The notes beneath the pieces were generated by a model. It ran no database searches, had not been told where the DNA came from, and saw only the letters and a list, made by a program, of their open reading frames with translations. The position numbers and the translations under genes are program-made. Source: Paraburkholderia bonniea (GTDB lineage: Bacteria > Pseudomonadota > Gammaproteobacteria > Burkholderiales > Burkholderiaceae). From it: a stretch of DNA of 64,000 nt. Shown here piece after piece: positions 9,956 to 19,620 of this stretch. The stretch's first letter is position 1. Every line of letters starts with the position of its first letter. Location: positions 124,001 to 188,000 of the forward strand of contig NZ_QPEQ01000001.1 of NCBI RefSeq assembly GCF_009455625.1, read 5' to 3'.

Positions 9956-10338
9956 GCGGGCTTCCCTATGACATGAGCTCCCGGGAACATTAGCAATCAC
10001 GTCACGCCCAGCGCCCCAACTCATCGGCTCATTTCAGCCAGGAATGAACGGCCTTGCGCGAAGCATGCCGCCATACGCTAATACCGCCTAAAACTCGCCC
10101 AAAAATTAAGAAACCTCTCATAGACCGGGCACCATCCTCATGACAATTTTCGCTTGCGCTCGCAGCACCGAAGGTCGCATTTCAACGCGGACAATCGAAT
10201 CTTCAGCCGTACTTATAGGTCAAGAGGCTGCTGCGCAAAAACCCGGATTTTCATCTGGATGTGTCATGGAATATTCCACCACGTCATGCCGAAATATCCG
10301 GTTTTATTGAAAGATGTATTCCGATCAAGAGGAATTTC
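9956..10338. other. Intergenic region between T6SS operon and mliC-like gene
   Basis: No convincing gene is seen in these 383 bases. Base composition falls toward AT near the right end, as in the following small gene. No obvious rho-independent terminator follows tssJ. Confidence 0.6.
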
Positions 10339-10662
10339 ATGAAAAAACTTAGCCTTGCTTTATCTGCCTCATTTATTTTTGGTTTGACTTTGTCAGGCGC
10401 GGCCACAGCCGGAATTAAGCCAACGATTTATTCATGTTCAGGCGGCTCTTATTCTGCGCAAGTTTACCCACTCGATGATTACCACGTCGCTCTTATTGAT
10501 GGCGCTGGAAACAGCGCGGTTTTGCTAAGCGCAGAAACAGGCTCTGGAGAACTCTATAAAAGCGACACCTTCGAACTTGAGTCGAAAGGAAACAGCGCCA
10601 TCATTACGGCTATAGATGATGGCAAACGATACGAGCACAAAGGCTGCAAAGTTAAACGTTAA
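10339..10662 (+). CDS. MliC-family lysozyme inhibitor, secreted
   Basis: MliC/PliC proteins are periplasmic or membrane-anchored inhibitors of c-type lysozyme. I chose the ATG at 10339 (AAGAGG at 10326-10331 just upstream), giving 107 residues with a signal peptide of about 24 residues (MKKLSLALS start, cleavage near ATA-G). The mature part has the MliC pattern: Cys at 33, a TGSGELY loop at 67-73 matching the family's SGSGxxY inhibitory loop, a SKGNSAIIT strand with Lys at 83, and a second Cys at 103 that would pair with Cys33. There is no lipobox, so it is likely free in the periplasm or secreted. The gene is more AT-rich than its neighbours. It stands alone between the T6SS operon and a minus-strand gene. 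Confidence 0.72.
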   Translation: MKKLSLALSASFIFGLTLSGAATAGIKPTIYSCSGGSYSAQVYPLDDYHVALIDGAGNSAVLLSAETGSGELYKSDTFELESKGNSAIITAIDDGKRYEHKGCKVKR

Positions 10663-10766
10663 AGCTTCATCTAATTCATCTATTACTCGATGAATTCCGG
10701 GTCGGGCGCGCTGCACCCGACCCTCAAGCAACTAATTAATCAACTAATCAGCATCGCCTTTCAGCG

Positions 10767-11717
10767 TTACTTGTCACAGCGCAGCATCAATGGCATTTGC
10801 TGCCGCACCAGCACCATATTTTTAGGCGAATCCGCCAAGACCGAATTCACTCCCAGGCACGCCGCCATGCGATAGTCCTCGGCATTGTTCACGCCAATCG
10901 CCATCACCTGAACGTCAGGATTTTTCCGGAAGCAGGCCATCGTGGCCGGATTCCAAAGCGTCGCGCGCACTTCTGAGCGCCCCTCGCCCAGCGTGAATTT
11001 CTCGGTCACGGCCAGCGGACGATGTAACTCAAACGCTGCGGCGCTTCCCGCAGCAGGTGCATCAATGCAGCCTTCATTGAGCAGCACCTTGACCAGACGG
11101 GTGCGGGTCGCATCGCGTGGCTCAAACATCTGCGCCTGGGGATATACGGCGAAGCTCTGCTGATAATCCGCTTCCGTCGAATACACCTTCACCCGCGGCC
11201 ACGCTTTCAGTTCATCCAGCACCCCGGCCACCGCTTGCGTTTGTGGCAATGCGGGTAGCGCTTTCATGTCGAGAATGACCGGCATATTCGCCGGAATCGC
11301 CAGCAAGGCTTCGCGTAATGTCGGAATCCCAACCGGGGTCTGACGATACGGATACGTGATCGCGCCCTGCGCATCCACTTGTTTGAATTGCCATCCAGCA
11401 TTGACCGTCGCAAGCTCGGCGACGGTCCGCGCGGAGACGGGGCCACTCACATTGGTCAAATCCGACAGGCTCGCGGGCCGGTACAACACGGGCACACCAT
11501 CGCGGGATAGCTGAACCGTGAGCCACAACGCATCAGCACGGTTGGCCACGGCCTGGCGAATCGCTTCGAGCGTGTTCTCTGGCGCATCCCCCGTGCCGCC
11601 CCGATGCGCGACGATCAGTGGCAGCGATGCCGATGGTCCGCCCTTGGACACCGCACAGCCAGAAAGTGTTAATGCACTTACGGACAGCAGAAAAATAATG
11701 GACAACGAACGCAGCAT
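10767..11717 (-). CDS. Glycerophosphodiesterase-fold lipoprotein, probably inactive
   Basis: GDPD enzymes hydrolyse glycerophosphodiesters to glycerol-3-phosphate and an alcohol. This 316-residue product has a signal peptide with lipobox LSGC (Cys21) and a clear GDPD start, HRGGTGDAPENTL at 38-50, so His38 and Arg39 are kept. The next metal and catalytic positions are lost: where the family has E-L-D before VQLTKDG, this protein has Trp65 and Thr67, and the HD after the GVPV strand is Arg80-Pro81. I therefore infer a pseudoenzyme or an altered function at the membrane surface. The rest of the TIM barrel can be followed to the end without a frameshift, which suggests the gene is maintained. 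Confidence 0.75.
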   Translation of the reverse strand: MLRSLSIIFLLSVSALTLSGCAVSKGGPSASLPLIVAHRGGTGDAPENTLEAIRQAVANRADALWLTVQLSRDGVPVLYRPASLSDLTNVSGPVSARTVAELATVNAGWQFKQVDAQGAITYPYRQTPVGIPTLREALLAIPANMPVILDMKALPALPQTQAVAGVLDELKAWPRVKVYSTEADYQQSFAVYPQAQMFEPRDATRTRLVKVLLNEGCIDAPAAGSAAAFELHRPLAVTEKFTLGEGRSEVRATLWNPATMACFRKNPDVQVMAIGVNNAEDYRMAACLGVNSVLADSPKNMVLVRQQMPLMLRCDK

Positions 11718-12218
11718 CTCAGCTCCTGATTGGTAATTTGAAAATAATCAACTGGATAGACGACTGGCGAGCAAGATTATTTAACGTGACCGGATACGGG
11801 ATAAAACGCCCGCAGCCGCACCAGAAATCAACCCGGCTTCGGCAGCACCATTAATCAAACGGGGTAGACCTTATCCGAATTAATCCTCACCGGATTATTA
11901 CTGGCGTTATCGTTGTATTTATATCTGCGCTCCTTACCATTGCCCGTCCTTCGAGCAGATAACGTCAGATGACCTTGTGGCCCACCCAGCGAACATCGCG
12001 GCCAGGCTTGACTTCTTCTACTGCATACCGTCCAGAAGCACAGCGTCACGCCCTTCATCGGCTGCGGCCCTCGCACCCCGCAGTACAATGGCGCCTCTTG
12101 CCAACCGGTGTCCTGTCACGCATTCACAGGCAAGCCCGCTGCACACTGTACCCCTCGTCCACCTACGACTGCCACCTGGCCGCATGGCTAGCGGCGTCAA
12201 CATCCTGACCACAGATAA
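11718..12218. other. Intergenic region upstream of ettA
   Basis: About 500 bases between the divergent GDPD-like gene and ettA. I see no convincing coding frame. The left part (11740-11900) is AT-rich and probably holds the promoter of the minus-strand gene; no clear -35/-10 pair stands out for ettA. Confidence 0.55.
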
Positions 12219-13886
12219 ATGGCCCAATACGTCTTCACCATGAACCGGGTCGGCAAAATCGTGCCGCCCAAGCGTCAAATCCTGAAAGATATTTCGCTGT
12301 CTTTTTTCCCCGGCGCAAAGATCGGCGTCCTCGGTCTGAACGGTTCGGGCAAATCAACCTTGATCCGCATCATGGCGGGCGTTGACAAAGATATCGAGGG
12401 CGAGGCAACGCCTATGCCCAATCTGAATATCGGCTATCTGCCACAGGAGCCTCAACTCGATCCGCAAAAAACCGTGCGCGAAGCGGTAGAGGAAGGTCTG
12501 GGCGACGTGTTCTCCGCCCAGAAAAAACTCGACGAGATTTACGCCGCCTACGCTGAGCCCGATGCTGATTTCGATGCGCTCGCCGCCGCGCAGGCCAAAT
12601 ACGAAGCCATCCTCGCCACCGCCGATGGCGGCAGCCCCGAGCAGCAGCTTGAAGTGGCAGCCGACGCACTGCGCCTGCCGCCATGGGACGCCAAAATCGA
12701 GCATCTGTCAGGCGGCGAAAAGCGTCGTGTGGCGCTCTGCAAGCTGCTGCTGGAAAAACCCGACATGCTGTTGCTCGACGAGCCAACCAACCACTTGGAC
12801 GCTGAATCCGTCGACTGGCTCGAACAGTTTCTGACACGCTTCCCGGGCACCGTGGTGGCAGTCACCCACGATCGCTACTTTCTCGATAACGCCGCCGAAT
12901 GGATTCTTGAACTCGACCGCGGCCACGGCATTCCGTGGAAGGGCAACTACAGCAGTTGGCTCGATCAGAAAGAAGAGCGCCTGAAGCAGGAAGAAGCAAC
13001 CGAATCGGCACGCCAGAAAGCAATCAAGAAAGAGCTCGAATGGGTACGGCAAAACCCCAAAGGGCGTCAGGCGAAATCAAAGGCGCGGATCGCGCGCTTC
13101 GAAGAACTCAGCAGCCAGGATTATCAAAAACGCAATGAAACCTCCGAGATTTTCATCCCGGCTGGCGAGCGTTTGGGCAATGAGGTGATCGAGTTTAAAA
13201 ACGTCAGCAAGTCATACGGCGACCGTTTGCTGATTGATGATCTGAGCTTCAAGATTCCGGCAGGTGCCATCGTCGGCATCATCGGTCCGAACGGTGCGGG
13301 TAAATCAACGTTGTTTCGTATGCTGACGGGCCAGGAGCAACCGGATTCGGGCGAGATCATCCAGGGGCCAACCGTCAAACTGGCCTATGTGGACCAGAGC
13401 CGTGATGCATTAGATGGCACGAAAACCGTGTTCGAAGAAATTTCCGGTGGCGCTGACATGCTGACGGTGGGCAAATACGAAACGTCGTCACGCGCTTACA
13501 TTGGCCGCTTCAACTTCAAGGGTGGAGACCAGCAAAAGAACGTCGGCAGTTTGTCGGGCGGAGAGCGCGGCCGGCTGCATCTGGCGAAAACACTGATCTC
13601 GGGCGGCAACGTGCTGCTGCTGGACGAGCCATCGAACGATCTTGATGTCGAAACCCTGCGCGCGCTGGAAGACGCTCTGCTTGAATTTGCTGGATCGGTG
13701 ATGGTGATTTCCCATGACCGCTGGTTCCTTGACCGGATCGCCACGCATATTCTGGCGTTCGAGGGCGATTCTCAAGTAACGTTCTTCGACGGTAACTACC
13801 AGGAATACGAAGCGGACAAACGCAATCGCCTGGGCGAAGAAGCCGCGCGGCCAACGCGTCTGCGCTACAAACCCATCAGCCGTTAA
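12219..13886 (+). CDS. ettA: Energy-dependent translational throttle protein EttA
   Basis: EttA is an ABC-F ATPase that binds the ribosomal E site and gates the first steps of elongation according to ATP/ADP level. The 555-residue product has two ABC cassettes: first Walker [10 protein letters not shown] (about residue 40), signature [11 protein letters not shown] and [11 protein letters not shown]; second Walker [10 protein letters not shown] (about 357), signature [11 protein letters not shown] and [11 protein letters not shown]. The start [13 protein letters not shown] and the charged linker with the [17 protein letters not shown] stretch at about 269-285 are typical of EttA rather than Uup. 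It is monocistronic, ending in a strong terminator. Confidence 0.96.
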   Translation: MAQYVFTMNRVGKIVPPKRQILKDISLSFFPGAKIGVLGLNGSGKSTLIRIMAGVDKDIEGEATPMPNLNIGYLPQEPQLDPQKTVREAVEEGLGDVFSAQKKLDEIYAAYAEPDADFDALAAAQAKYEAILATADGGSPEQQLEVAADALRLPPWDAKIEHLSGGEKRRVALCKLLLEKPDMLLLDEPTNHLDAESVDWLEQFLTRFPGTVVAVTHDRYFLDNAAEWILELDRGHGIPWKGNYSSWLDQKEERLKQEEATESARQKAIKKELEWVRQNPKGRQAKSKARIARFEELSSQDYQKRNETSEIFIPAGERLGNEVIEFKNVSKSYGDRLLIDDLSFKIPAGAIVGIIGPNGAGKSTLFRMLTGQEQPDSGEIIQGPTVKLAYVDQSRDALDGTKTVFEEISGGADMLTVGKYETSSRAYIGRFNFKGGDQQKNVGSLSGGERGRLHLAKTLISGGNVLLLDEPSNDLDVETLRALEDALLEFAGSVMVISHDRWFLDRIATHILAFEGDSQVTFFDGNYQEYEADKRNRLGEEAARPTRLRYKPISR

Positions 13887-13904
13887 ACACGGAACCGGGT
13901 GGTC

Positions 13905-13944
13905 AAAAAGCCTGGCAGCGAGCAAACTCGCTGCCAGGCTTTTT
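13905..13944. terminator. Bidirectional rho-independent terminator
   Basis: A perfect 18-bp stem (13905-13922 with 13927-13944) and a CAAA loop, starting with five A and ending with five T. The A and T tracts let it serve both ettA from the left and the minus-strand peptidase gene from the right. Confidence 0.92.
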
Positions 13945-14018
13945 ATTGCGCATCACGCATCACATATCCGTTATCGGCTATCCGTTGCAACGCGCTACCA
14001 AGCCGCCGCAGCCGGGTA

Positions 14019-15833
14019 TTAAACCGGTTGCGTGCGGGCCTCAAGCCAGGCTTTGGCCTCCCCCGCAACATGCGGGCTGATACGCCTGCGCACCGTGGCG
14101 TGATACGCATTGAGCCAGGCGCGCTCGTCCTCGCGCAGCAGTGACAACGTGAGACAGCGTGTGTCGATGGGGCATAGCGTCAGCGTTTCGAACGCCAGAA
14201 AATCACCGAATTCTGTTTTGCCCGCCGCACGATTGAGCACCAGATTTTCAATCCGCACGCCCCATTTACCTGGCCGATACAAGCCCGGTTCAATCGACGT
14301 AATCATGCCTTCTTCCATCGCTGTCCACGTTTCAGGTGGCGCGTAATGCGAAATAACCTGCGGCCCTTCGTGAACGTTCAGGAAATAACCCACGCCATGC
14401 CCCGTGCCATGGCCGTAATCCGCTCCGGCTTCCCAGATCGGCGCACGGGCAATGGCATCGAGCATCGGCGAACGAATCCCGCGCGGAAACTGTGCCCGCG
14501 ACAGCGCAATCGTGCCCTTCAGCACCGTGGTGAAGTCGCGCCGGTGCGCATCGGTAATCGTGCCAATCGGCACGACCCGCGTGATATCGGTGGTGCCGCT
14601 CACATACTGGCCGCCTGAATCAATCAGCAGCAAGCCATTGCCTTCGATGGTCGCGTGCGACTCAGGAGTCGCGCGATAGTGCGGCATCGCGCCATTCGCG
14701 TTGAAGCCCGCGATCGTGGCGAAGCTCAGCGTCACAAAACCTGGACGACGGGCCCGCGCAGCGCTGAGGCGCTCGTCGATGGTGAGTTCGGTGATGGTTT
14801 CGCGCCCCAGCGCCGCTTCAAACCAGGCAAAAAACTCCGCCAGCGCCGCACCGTCCTGCTCCATCGTCGCCCGGATATGCTCCGCATCCGCGGCGCTTTT
14901 GCGCGACTTGAAAAAAGTAGATGGATTAACCGATTCGATCTGGCGCACCCCGGCAGGCACCGCCTGCAGCAAACCAAACGTGACCCGGCGTGGGTCAATT
15001 AGCAGCGTTGCCCCTGCGGGTAGCGCGGCCAATGCTGCGGCGGCCTCAGCGTAGGGCTCCACCCGCACGCCATCGCGCGCCAGCGCATCAACCAGTGCGG
15101 GTGGCACTTTGCCTGGTGCCACAAAAAGCGAGGCATGATCTGGGCCGATCAAGGCGTGAGCGACAAATACCGGGTTGTACGTGACGTCCGCACCGCGCAG
15201 GTTCAGCAGCCACGCGAGGTCATCCAGGGTCGAGATGAAGTGCCATTGCGCGCCCAGATCCTGCATCGCGCGCCGCACTTGGGCGAGCTTGTCGGCCCGG
15301 GTGACGCTGGCATATGGGGCCACGTGCTCATACACCGCATCGGCTGGCAACGCGGGCCGTTGCGGCCAGACCGCATCAAACAGATCCACCCCGGTTTGCA
15401 GCTTGACGCCTTGCGCCGCCAGCGCTGCCTCTAGCGCGCGAGCCGCCGCCACTCCCAGCACCGCGCCGTCCACCCCTACCGTGCCACCCGCCGCCACGTT
15501 GTGCGCCAGCCAGTCGAAATGCGGCTGGGACTGCTGTCCGGCCGTCATTTTCATCAAATCGATGCCCGTCCCCGCCAGTTGCGCCGCGGCCTGCTCCCAG
15601 TAACGGCTGTCGGCCCACAATCCAGCGGACGTGCGCGTGACGACTAGCGTCCCGGCCGAGCCGGTAAAACCGGAGAGCCATTCACGCCCTTGCCAGCGAC
15701 CGGGCAGATATTCAGATAAATGAGGATCAGCGGAGGGAACGAGATAAGCGTCGAGTCCAGCTTGCTCCATCGCGCGGCGCAACTGCGCCAGACGCTCAGG
15801 AATGGACGAGGCTTCGGGGAGTCGGGCATTCAT
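14019..15833 (-). CDS. Aminopeptidase P family Xaa-Pro peptidase (M24B)
   Basis: M24B aminopeptidases cleave the N-terminal residue before proline using a dinuclear metal centre in the cytoplasm. I start at the ATG at 15833 (MNARLPEASSIPERL), giving 604 residues, the usual size for the long three-domain form; a longer in-frame extension would run through the adjoining small gene and has no support. Two creatinase-like N-terminal domains precede the pita-bread domain, where the metal ligands are visible: Asp in LLIDSGGQY, Asp in TTDITR, His in GTGHGVG, Glu in SIEPG and Glu in RIENL. It follows the small membrane protein gene by 19 bases, so they are likely co-transcribed. Confidence 0.9.
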   Translation of the reverse strand: MNARLPEASSIPERLAQLRRAMEQAGLDAYLVPSADPHLSEYLPGRWQGREWLSGFTGSAGTLVVTRTSAGLWADSRYWEQAAAQLAGTGIDLMKMTAGQQSQPHFDWLAHNVAAGGTVGVDGAVLGVAAARALEAALAAQGVKLQTGVDLFDAVWPQRPALPADAVYEHVAPYASVTRADKLAQVRRAMQDLGAQWHFISTLDDLAWLLNLRGADVTYNPVFVAHALIGPDHASLFVAPGKVPPALVDALARDGVRVEPYAEAAAALAALPAGATLLIDPRRVTFGLLQAVPAGVRQIESVNPSTFFKSRKSAADAEHIRATMEQDGAALAEFFAWFEAALGRETITELTIDERLSAARARRPGFVTLSFATIAGFNANGAMPHYRATPESHATIEGNGLLLIDSGGQYVSGTTDITRVVPIGTITDAHRRDFTTVLKGTIALSRAQFPRGIRSPMLDAIARAPIWEAGADYGHGTGHGVGYFLNVHEGPQVISHYAPPETWTAMEEGMITSIEPGLYRPGKWGVRIENLVLNRAAGKTEFGDFLAFETLTLCPIDTRCLTLSLLREDERAWLNAYHATVRRRISPHVAGEAKAWLEARTQPV

Positions 15834-15852
15834 GGGATTTACCTGCTCAGGT

Positions 15853-16116
15853 TCAGCGACGAGATAACACAGCAACCGTGACAGCGACAGCGATAAGCGC
15901 AGCGGCAGTGCAAACCGGCCATTCAAGCGTATCGCCGTCATGGAAAAGACCGATGACATTCCCGGCCATGCTGGCCAGCACCGCACCCAGCACACCTGCC
16001 AGCAATGCCATCCAGAGCCGGGCGCGGCTCGCGCGCCGCAGCGGATGCAACCACCAGCCAACCAGGCCAATCGCCAGCCCCAGCGAACTGATACCAATCC
16101 AGCCCATCAGCGACAA
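15853..16116 (-). CDS. Small membrane protein, possibly GlsB/YeaQ-like
   Basis: An 87-residue protein with three hydrophobic segments (about residues 4-22, 35-55 and 68-84), starting MSLMGWIGISSLGLAIG. The Gly-rich first helix and the GVLGAVLASMAGNVIG second helix resemble the transglycosylase-associated GlsB/YeaQ/YmgE stress proteins, whose function is poorly defined. The match is by eye and could be to another small membrane family. It is immediately upstream of the peptidase gene on the same strand. Confidence 0.65.
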   Translation of the reverse strand: MSLMGWIGISSLGLAIGLVGWWLHPLRRASRARLWMALLAGVLGAVLASMAGNVIGLFHDGDTLEWPVCTAAALIAVAVTVAVLSRR

Positions 16117-16288
16117 ACCTCTGCAAGATTCAGAGTTGTCTCATATTCAGCGATGAATAAAGTGGCTAGCATTTTGGCCTCTAAATTAAAAAAAGCAGCG
16201 CGACGCAACTCTGCCTAGCGGCCGAGTGTAGGGGGCTGAATCAGCGAAGGCAAGCGCCCCTCCTGCCCGTGGTGCTGACACACTGGCC

Positions 16289-17035
16289 ATGCGAATCGCC
16301 CTTATCGAGCCTGACCTGCGCCACGCAGAACTTGTCGGGCGACTGCTGTTTGCTGGCGGGCATGCGTGTCGGCATTTTGTTGCCAGCACGCCATTTATCA
16401 CGGTCACTAGCAACGAATCCTTCGATCTTCTGATTACCGCCGCATGGGCTGGCGACCTCCCCGCCGAAGATGTCATCGCGCATACCCGCAGTATCTTGCC
16501 TGGCTTGCCCGTCATTGTTCTGCTTGCTATGCCACGCGAAAGCGAAATTGTCAGCTTGCTGCACGCAGGTGCCGATGACTGCCTCGCCAAGCCCGTCCGC
16601 GGCCCGGAAATGCTGGCGCGAGTCGATGCGCTGCTGCGCCGGGCAGGCGTCTGCCGCCCACCTAACCGGAGCCACGACAGCTTTGGCGACTATGTGTTCG
16701 ATACGGCTCATGGCGAAGTGCGGTTCCAGGGCCATAACGCGATGCTCACGCCCAAAGAATTCCATTTGGGGCTGTTGCTGTTCGTCAACCTGTCACGGCC
16801 CGTCTCACGCGCGCATATTCTTGAAACCGTGTGGGCGCGCCGCCGTGACGTAAGGTCGCGCACCATTGATACTCATGCCTCGCGGCTGCGAACCAAGCTG
16901 CAGCTACGGCCAGAAAATGGCTATAGCCTGATTCCGCTGTATGGCTATGGCTACCAGTTGAATGAGGTTTTTCCGGCTGATGCCGACGGCTCATCAATTA
17001 GTGAACCGGATGAAAGAATCGCAGAAACGCTATAA
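16289..17035 (+). CDS. OmpR-type response regulator lacking the phosphoacceptor Asp
   Basis: The 248-residue product has an N-terminal receiver (about 1-118) and a C-terminal winged-helix DNA-binding domain (about 130-230; note TPKEFHLGLLLFVN, RTIDTHASRLRTKL and GYGYQL). The receiver keeps the acidic pair (Glu7, Asp9) and the switch Lys101 in LAKPV, but the position of the phosphorylated Asp, five residues after Asp46 in FDLLITAAW, is Ala51. It should therefore not be activated by ordinary phosphotransfer. No kinase gene is adjacent. It stops 50 bases before hemA, whose likely -10 box overlaps its stop codon, so a link to haem synthesis control is possible but unproven. Confidence 0.88.
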   Translation: MRIALIEPDLRHAELVGRLLFAGGHACRHFVASTPFITVTSNESFDLLITAAWAGDLPAEDVIAHTRSILPGLPVIVLLAMPRESEIVSLLHAGADDCLAKPVRGPEMLARVDALLRRAGVCRPPNRSHDSFGDYVFDTAHGEVRFQGHNAMLTPKEFHLGLLLFVNLSRPVSRAHILETVWARRRDVRSRTIDTHASRLRTKLQLRPENGYSLIPLYGYGYQLNEVFPADADGSSISEPDERIAETL

Positions 17036-17036
17036 T
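17031..17036 (+). promoter_or_regulatory. Candidate -10 box for hemA
   Basis: A perfect TATAAT lies 50 bases before the hemA ATG and overlaps the stop codon of the response regulator. The matching -35 region is poor, so this promoter may need an activator or be weak. Confidence 0.4.
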
Positions 17037-17085
17037 GCCGCGCTAAATCCGGCTAAAAACTCCGGTTAAAAACACCCCCCCCACC

Positions 17086-18372
17086 ATGCAGCTTCTAACG
17101 ATCGGAATCAATCACCACACCGCGCCTGTCGCTTTGCGCGAGCGCGTGGCGTTTCCGCTCGAACAGATCAAACCGGCCCTCGCCACCTTCAAGGATGTCT
17201 GGCTGGGCCGCACCACCAAAGCCGCTCCCGAAGCCGCGATTCTCTCCACCTGCAACCGCACCGAACTCTACTGCGCCACTGACGACCAGGCCGCCCGCGA
17301 AGGCGCGATCCACTGGCTGTCGAAGTATCACAATCTGCCCGTTAGCGAACTCGCCCCCCATGTCTATTCGCTGCCGCAATCTGAAGCGGTGCGGCATGCG
17401 TTTCGGGTCGCGTCGGGGCTGGATTCGATGGTGCTGGGCGAAACCCAGATCGTCGGCCAGATGAAAGACGCGGTGCGCACAGCCTCAGAAGCCGGTGCGC
17501 TTGGCACTTATCTGAATCAGCTATTTCAGCGCACGTTCGCGGTGGCCAAAGAAGTTCGCAGCACCACCGAAATCGGCGCGCAATCAGTTTCAATGGCCGC
17601 CGCCGCAGTACGCCTCGCCCAGCGCATCTTCGAAGATATTTCGAGCCAGCGTGTGTTGTTTATCGGCGCGGGCGAAATGATCGAGCTGTGCGCCACTCAC
17701 TTCGCCGCCCAGCAACCACGCGAACTAGTCGTCGCCAACCGCACCGCAGAACGCGGCTCACGGCTGGCCGGACGGTTTAATGGCCAGGCCATTCCGCTCG
17801 CCGAGCTGCCCACCCGCCTGCACGAATTCGACATCGTGGTTTCCTGCACCGCCTCCACGCTGCCCATCATCGGCCTGGGCGCAATTGAGCGAGCAATCAA
17901 GGCGCGCCGCCATCGGCCAATTTTCATGGTCGATCTGGCCGTGCCACGGGATATCGAGCCCGAAGCAGGTCAGCTTGAAGACGTGTTTTTATATACCGTC
18001 GACGACCTCGGTGCGATCGTCCGCGAAGGCAGCGCGTCCCGCCAGGCCGCCGTCGCTCAGGCCGAAGCCATCATCGAAACCCGTGTACAGCATTTCATGC
18101 AGTGGCTCGATGCCCGCAGCATCGTTCCCGTCATCCGTCACATGCATACCCAGGCCGATATGCTGCGCCGCGCCGAACTCGAGCGCGCCCAAAAAATGCT
18201 CGCGCGAGGCGACGACCCCGCCGCCGTGCTCGAAGCCATGTCCCAAGCGCTGACCAACAAGCTGATTCATGGTCCAACGCATGCGCTCAACCGCGCCAGC
18301 CATGCCAACCGCGACACGCTGATCGAACTGGTGAGCGGGCTCTACAGCCACTCGGGATCTTCCGGGCATTAG
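17086..18372 (+). CDS. hemA: Glutamyl-tRNA reductase
   Basis: HemA reduces glutamyl-tRNA(Glu) to glutamate-1-semialdehyde with NADPH, the first committed step of the C5 route to haem. The 428-residue product starts [19 protein letters not shown], has the catalytic Cys in [11 protein letters not shown] (about residue 57), the [13 protein letters not shown] segment near 110, the NADPH-binding GAGEMIEL near 190 and the C-terminal dimerisation helices. It opens the hemA-prfA-prmC run, a gene order common in proteobacteria. Confidence 0.97.
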   Translation: MQLLTIGINHHTAPVALRERVAFPLEQIKPALATFKDVWLGRTTKAAPEAAILSTCNRTELYCATDDQAAREGAIHWLSKYHNLPVSELAPHVYSLPQSEAVRHAFRVASGLDSMVLGETQIVGQMKDAVRTASEAGALGTYLNQLFQRTFAVAKEVRSTTEIGAQSVSMAAAAVRLAQRIFEDISSQRVLFIGAGEMIELCATHFAAQQPRELVVANRTAERGSRLAGRFNGQAIPLAELPTRLHEFDIVVSCTASTLPIIGLGAIERAIKARRHRPIFMVDLAVPRDIEPEAGQLEDVFLYTVDDLGAIVREGSASRQAAVAQAEAIIETRVQHFMQWLDARSIVPVIRHMHTQADMLRRAELERAQKMLARGDDPAAVLEAMSQALTNKLIHGPTHALNRASHANRDTLIELVSGLYSHSGSSGH

Positions 18373-18536
18373 CTGCGCGTCGCGCGCTGGGCATCGGCAA
18401 CCAGGCCCTCATCCGCACGAGTCAGGCGGCTCAATCTGTTCCAAACTCAAACGCAGCACACAGCCTTTTGCGCTTGAATGCCGCCTCTCTGGCCCCTCTG
18501 ATCTGCTGTCCTTTCCGGAGCTCGCTCCGCCTCCCG

Positions 18537-19619
18537 ATGAAAACGAGCATGCAAAACAAGCTCGACCAGCTCACTACGCGGCTGGCCGAACTGAACGACC
18601 TGTTGAGCCGCGAAGACATTACGGCGAATCTCGATCAATACCGCAAGCTCACCCGCGAGCATGCCGAACTGGGTCCGGTCGTCGCACATTACGCGCTCTG
18701 GCGTCAGGCGGCTGGCGATGCGGCGACCGCACAGGAACTGGCCTCCGACCTCTCCATGCGCGAATTCGCCGAAGAAGAATTACGCACCGCCCGCGAGCAA
18801 ATGGAGCGCATCTCCAGCGAGCTGCAAACCATGTTGCTGCCCAAAGATCCCAACGACCAGCGCAACATCTTCGTCGAAATCCGCGCGGGCACCGGTGGCG
18901 ACGAATCTGCGCTCTTCGCCGGCGATTTGCTGCGGATGTACCTGCGCTATGCGGAACGCAACCGCTGGCAGGTCGAAATGATGTCCGCGAGCGAATCGGA
19001 TCTCGGCGGCTATAAAGAAGTGATCGTGCGCATCGCGGGTGAGGCGGCTTATTCGAAACTCAAGTTCGAATCCGGCGGCCATCGCGTGCAACGGGTGCCC
19101 GCCACCGAAACCCAAGGCCGGATTCATACATCCGCCTGCACGGTCGCCGTGATGCCGGAAGCGGATGAAATCGGCGAAGTCGAAATCAATCCGGCAGATC
19201 TTCGTATCGACACCTTTCGCGCCTCCGGTGCGGGTGGCCAGCACATCAACAAGACCGATTCGGCGGTGCGTGTCACGCACTTGCCGACCGGCATCGTCGT
19301 CGAATGCCAGGACGACCGCTCGCAGCACAAAAACAAAGACCGCGCGTTGAAGGTGCTCGCGGCACGCATCATGGACAGGCAAACCCAGGCGCAGCACGCC
19401 AAGGAAGCCGCCACGCGCAAAAGCCTGATTGGCTCGGGTGACCGCTCTGAGCGCATCCGCACATATAACTTCCCGCAAGGCCGTTTGACGGATCACCGCA
19501 TCAACCTGACGCTGTATCGCCTCGAAGCCATCATGGATGGCGACCTGAACGAACTCATCGCAGCGCTCGTTAGCGAACATCAAGCGGAATTGCTCGCCTC
19601 TCTCGGCGACACGGATTAA
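18537..19619 (+). CDS. prfA: Peptide chain release factor 1
   Basis: RF1 recognises UAA and UAG in the ribosomal A site and triggers peptide release. I start at the ATG at 18537 ([12 protein letters not shown]), giving 360 residues, the same length as in E. coli; a longer in-frame extension reads through the end of hemA and is not family-like. The stop-codon recognition tripeptide PAT lies in [14 protein letters not shown], and the GGQ loop in [16 protein letters not shown]. The GGAG at 18517-18520 is rather far from this ATG, so the Met at 18549 is a possible alternative start. Confidence 0.95.
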   Translation: MKTSMQNKLDQLTTRLAELNDLLSREDITANLDQYRKLTREHAELGPVVAHYALWRQAAGDAATAQELASDLSMREFAEEELRTAREQMERISSELQTMLLPKDPNDQRNIFVEIRAGTGGDESALFAGDLLRMYLRYAERNRWQVEMMSASESDLGGYKEVIVRIAGEAAYSKLKFESGGHRVQRVPATETQGRIHTSACTVAVMPEADEIGEVEINPADLRIDTFRASGAGGQHINKTDSAVRVTHLPTGIVVECQDDRSQHKNKDRALKVLAARIMDRQTQAQHAKEAATRKSLIGSGDRSERIRTYNFPQGRLTDHRINLTLYRLEAIMDGDLNELIAALVSEHQAELLASLGDTD

Positions 19620-19620
19620 C

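Noticed and set aside
10220..10245. Stretch ggctgctgcgcaaaaac resembling an insertion-sequence end
   Set aside because: No second end, target duplication or transposase fragment is visible nearby.
14019..16097. A 692-residue reading of the peptidase gene from 16097
   Set aside because: The first 88 residues overlap the small membrane protein gene in another frame, are Trp/Cys-rich and unlike the family; the ATG at 15833 gives the normal length.
18102..18536. A 145-residue N-terminal extension of prfA
   Set aside because: It runs through the end of hemA and is Arg/Ala/Pro-rich; RF1 of 360 residues from 18537 matches the family.
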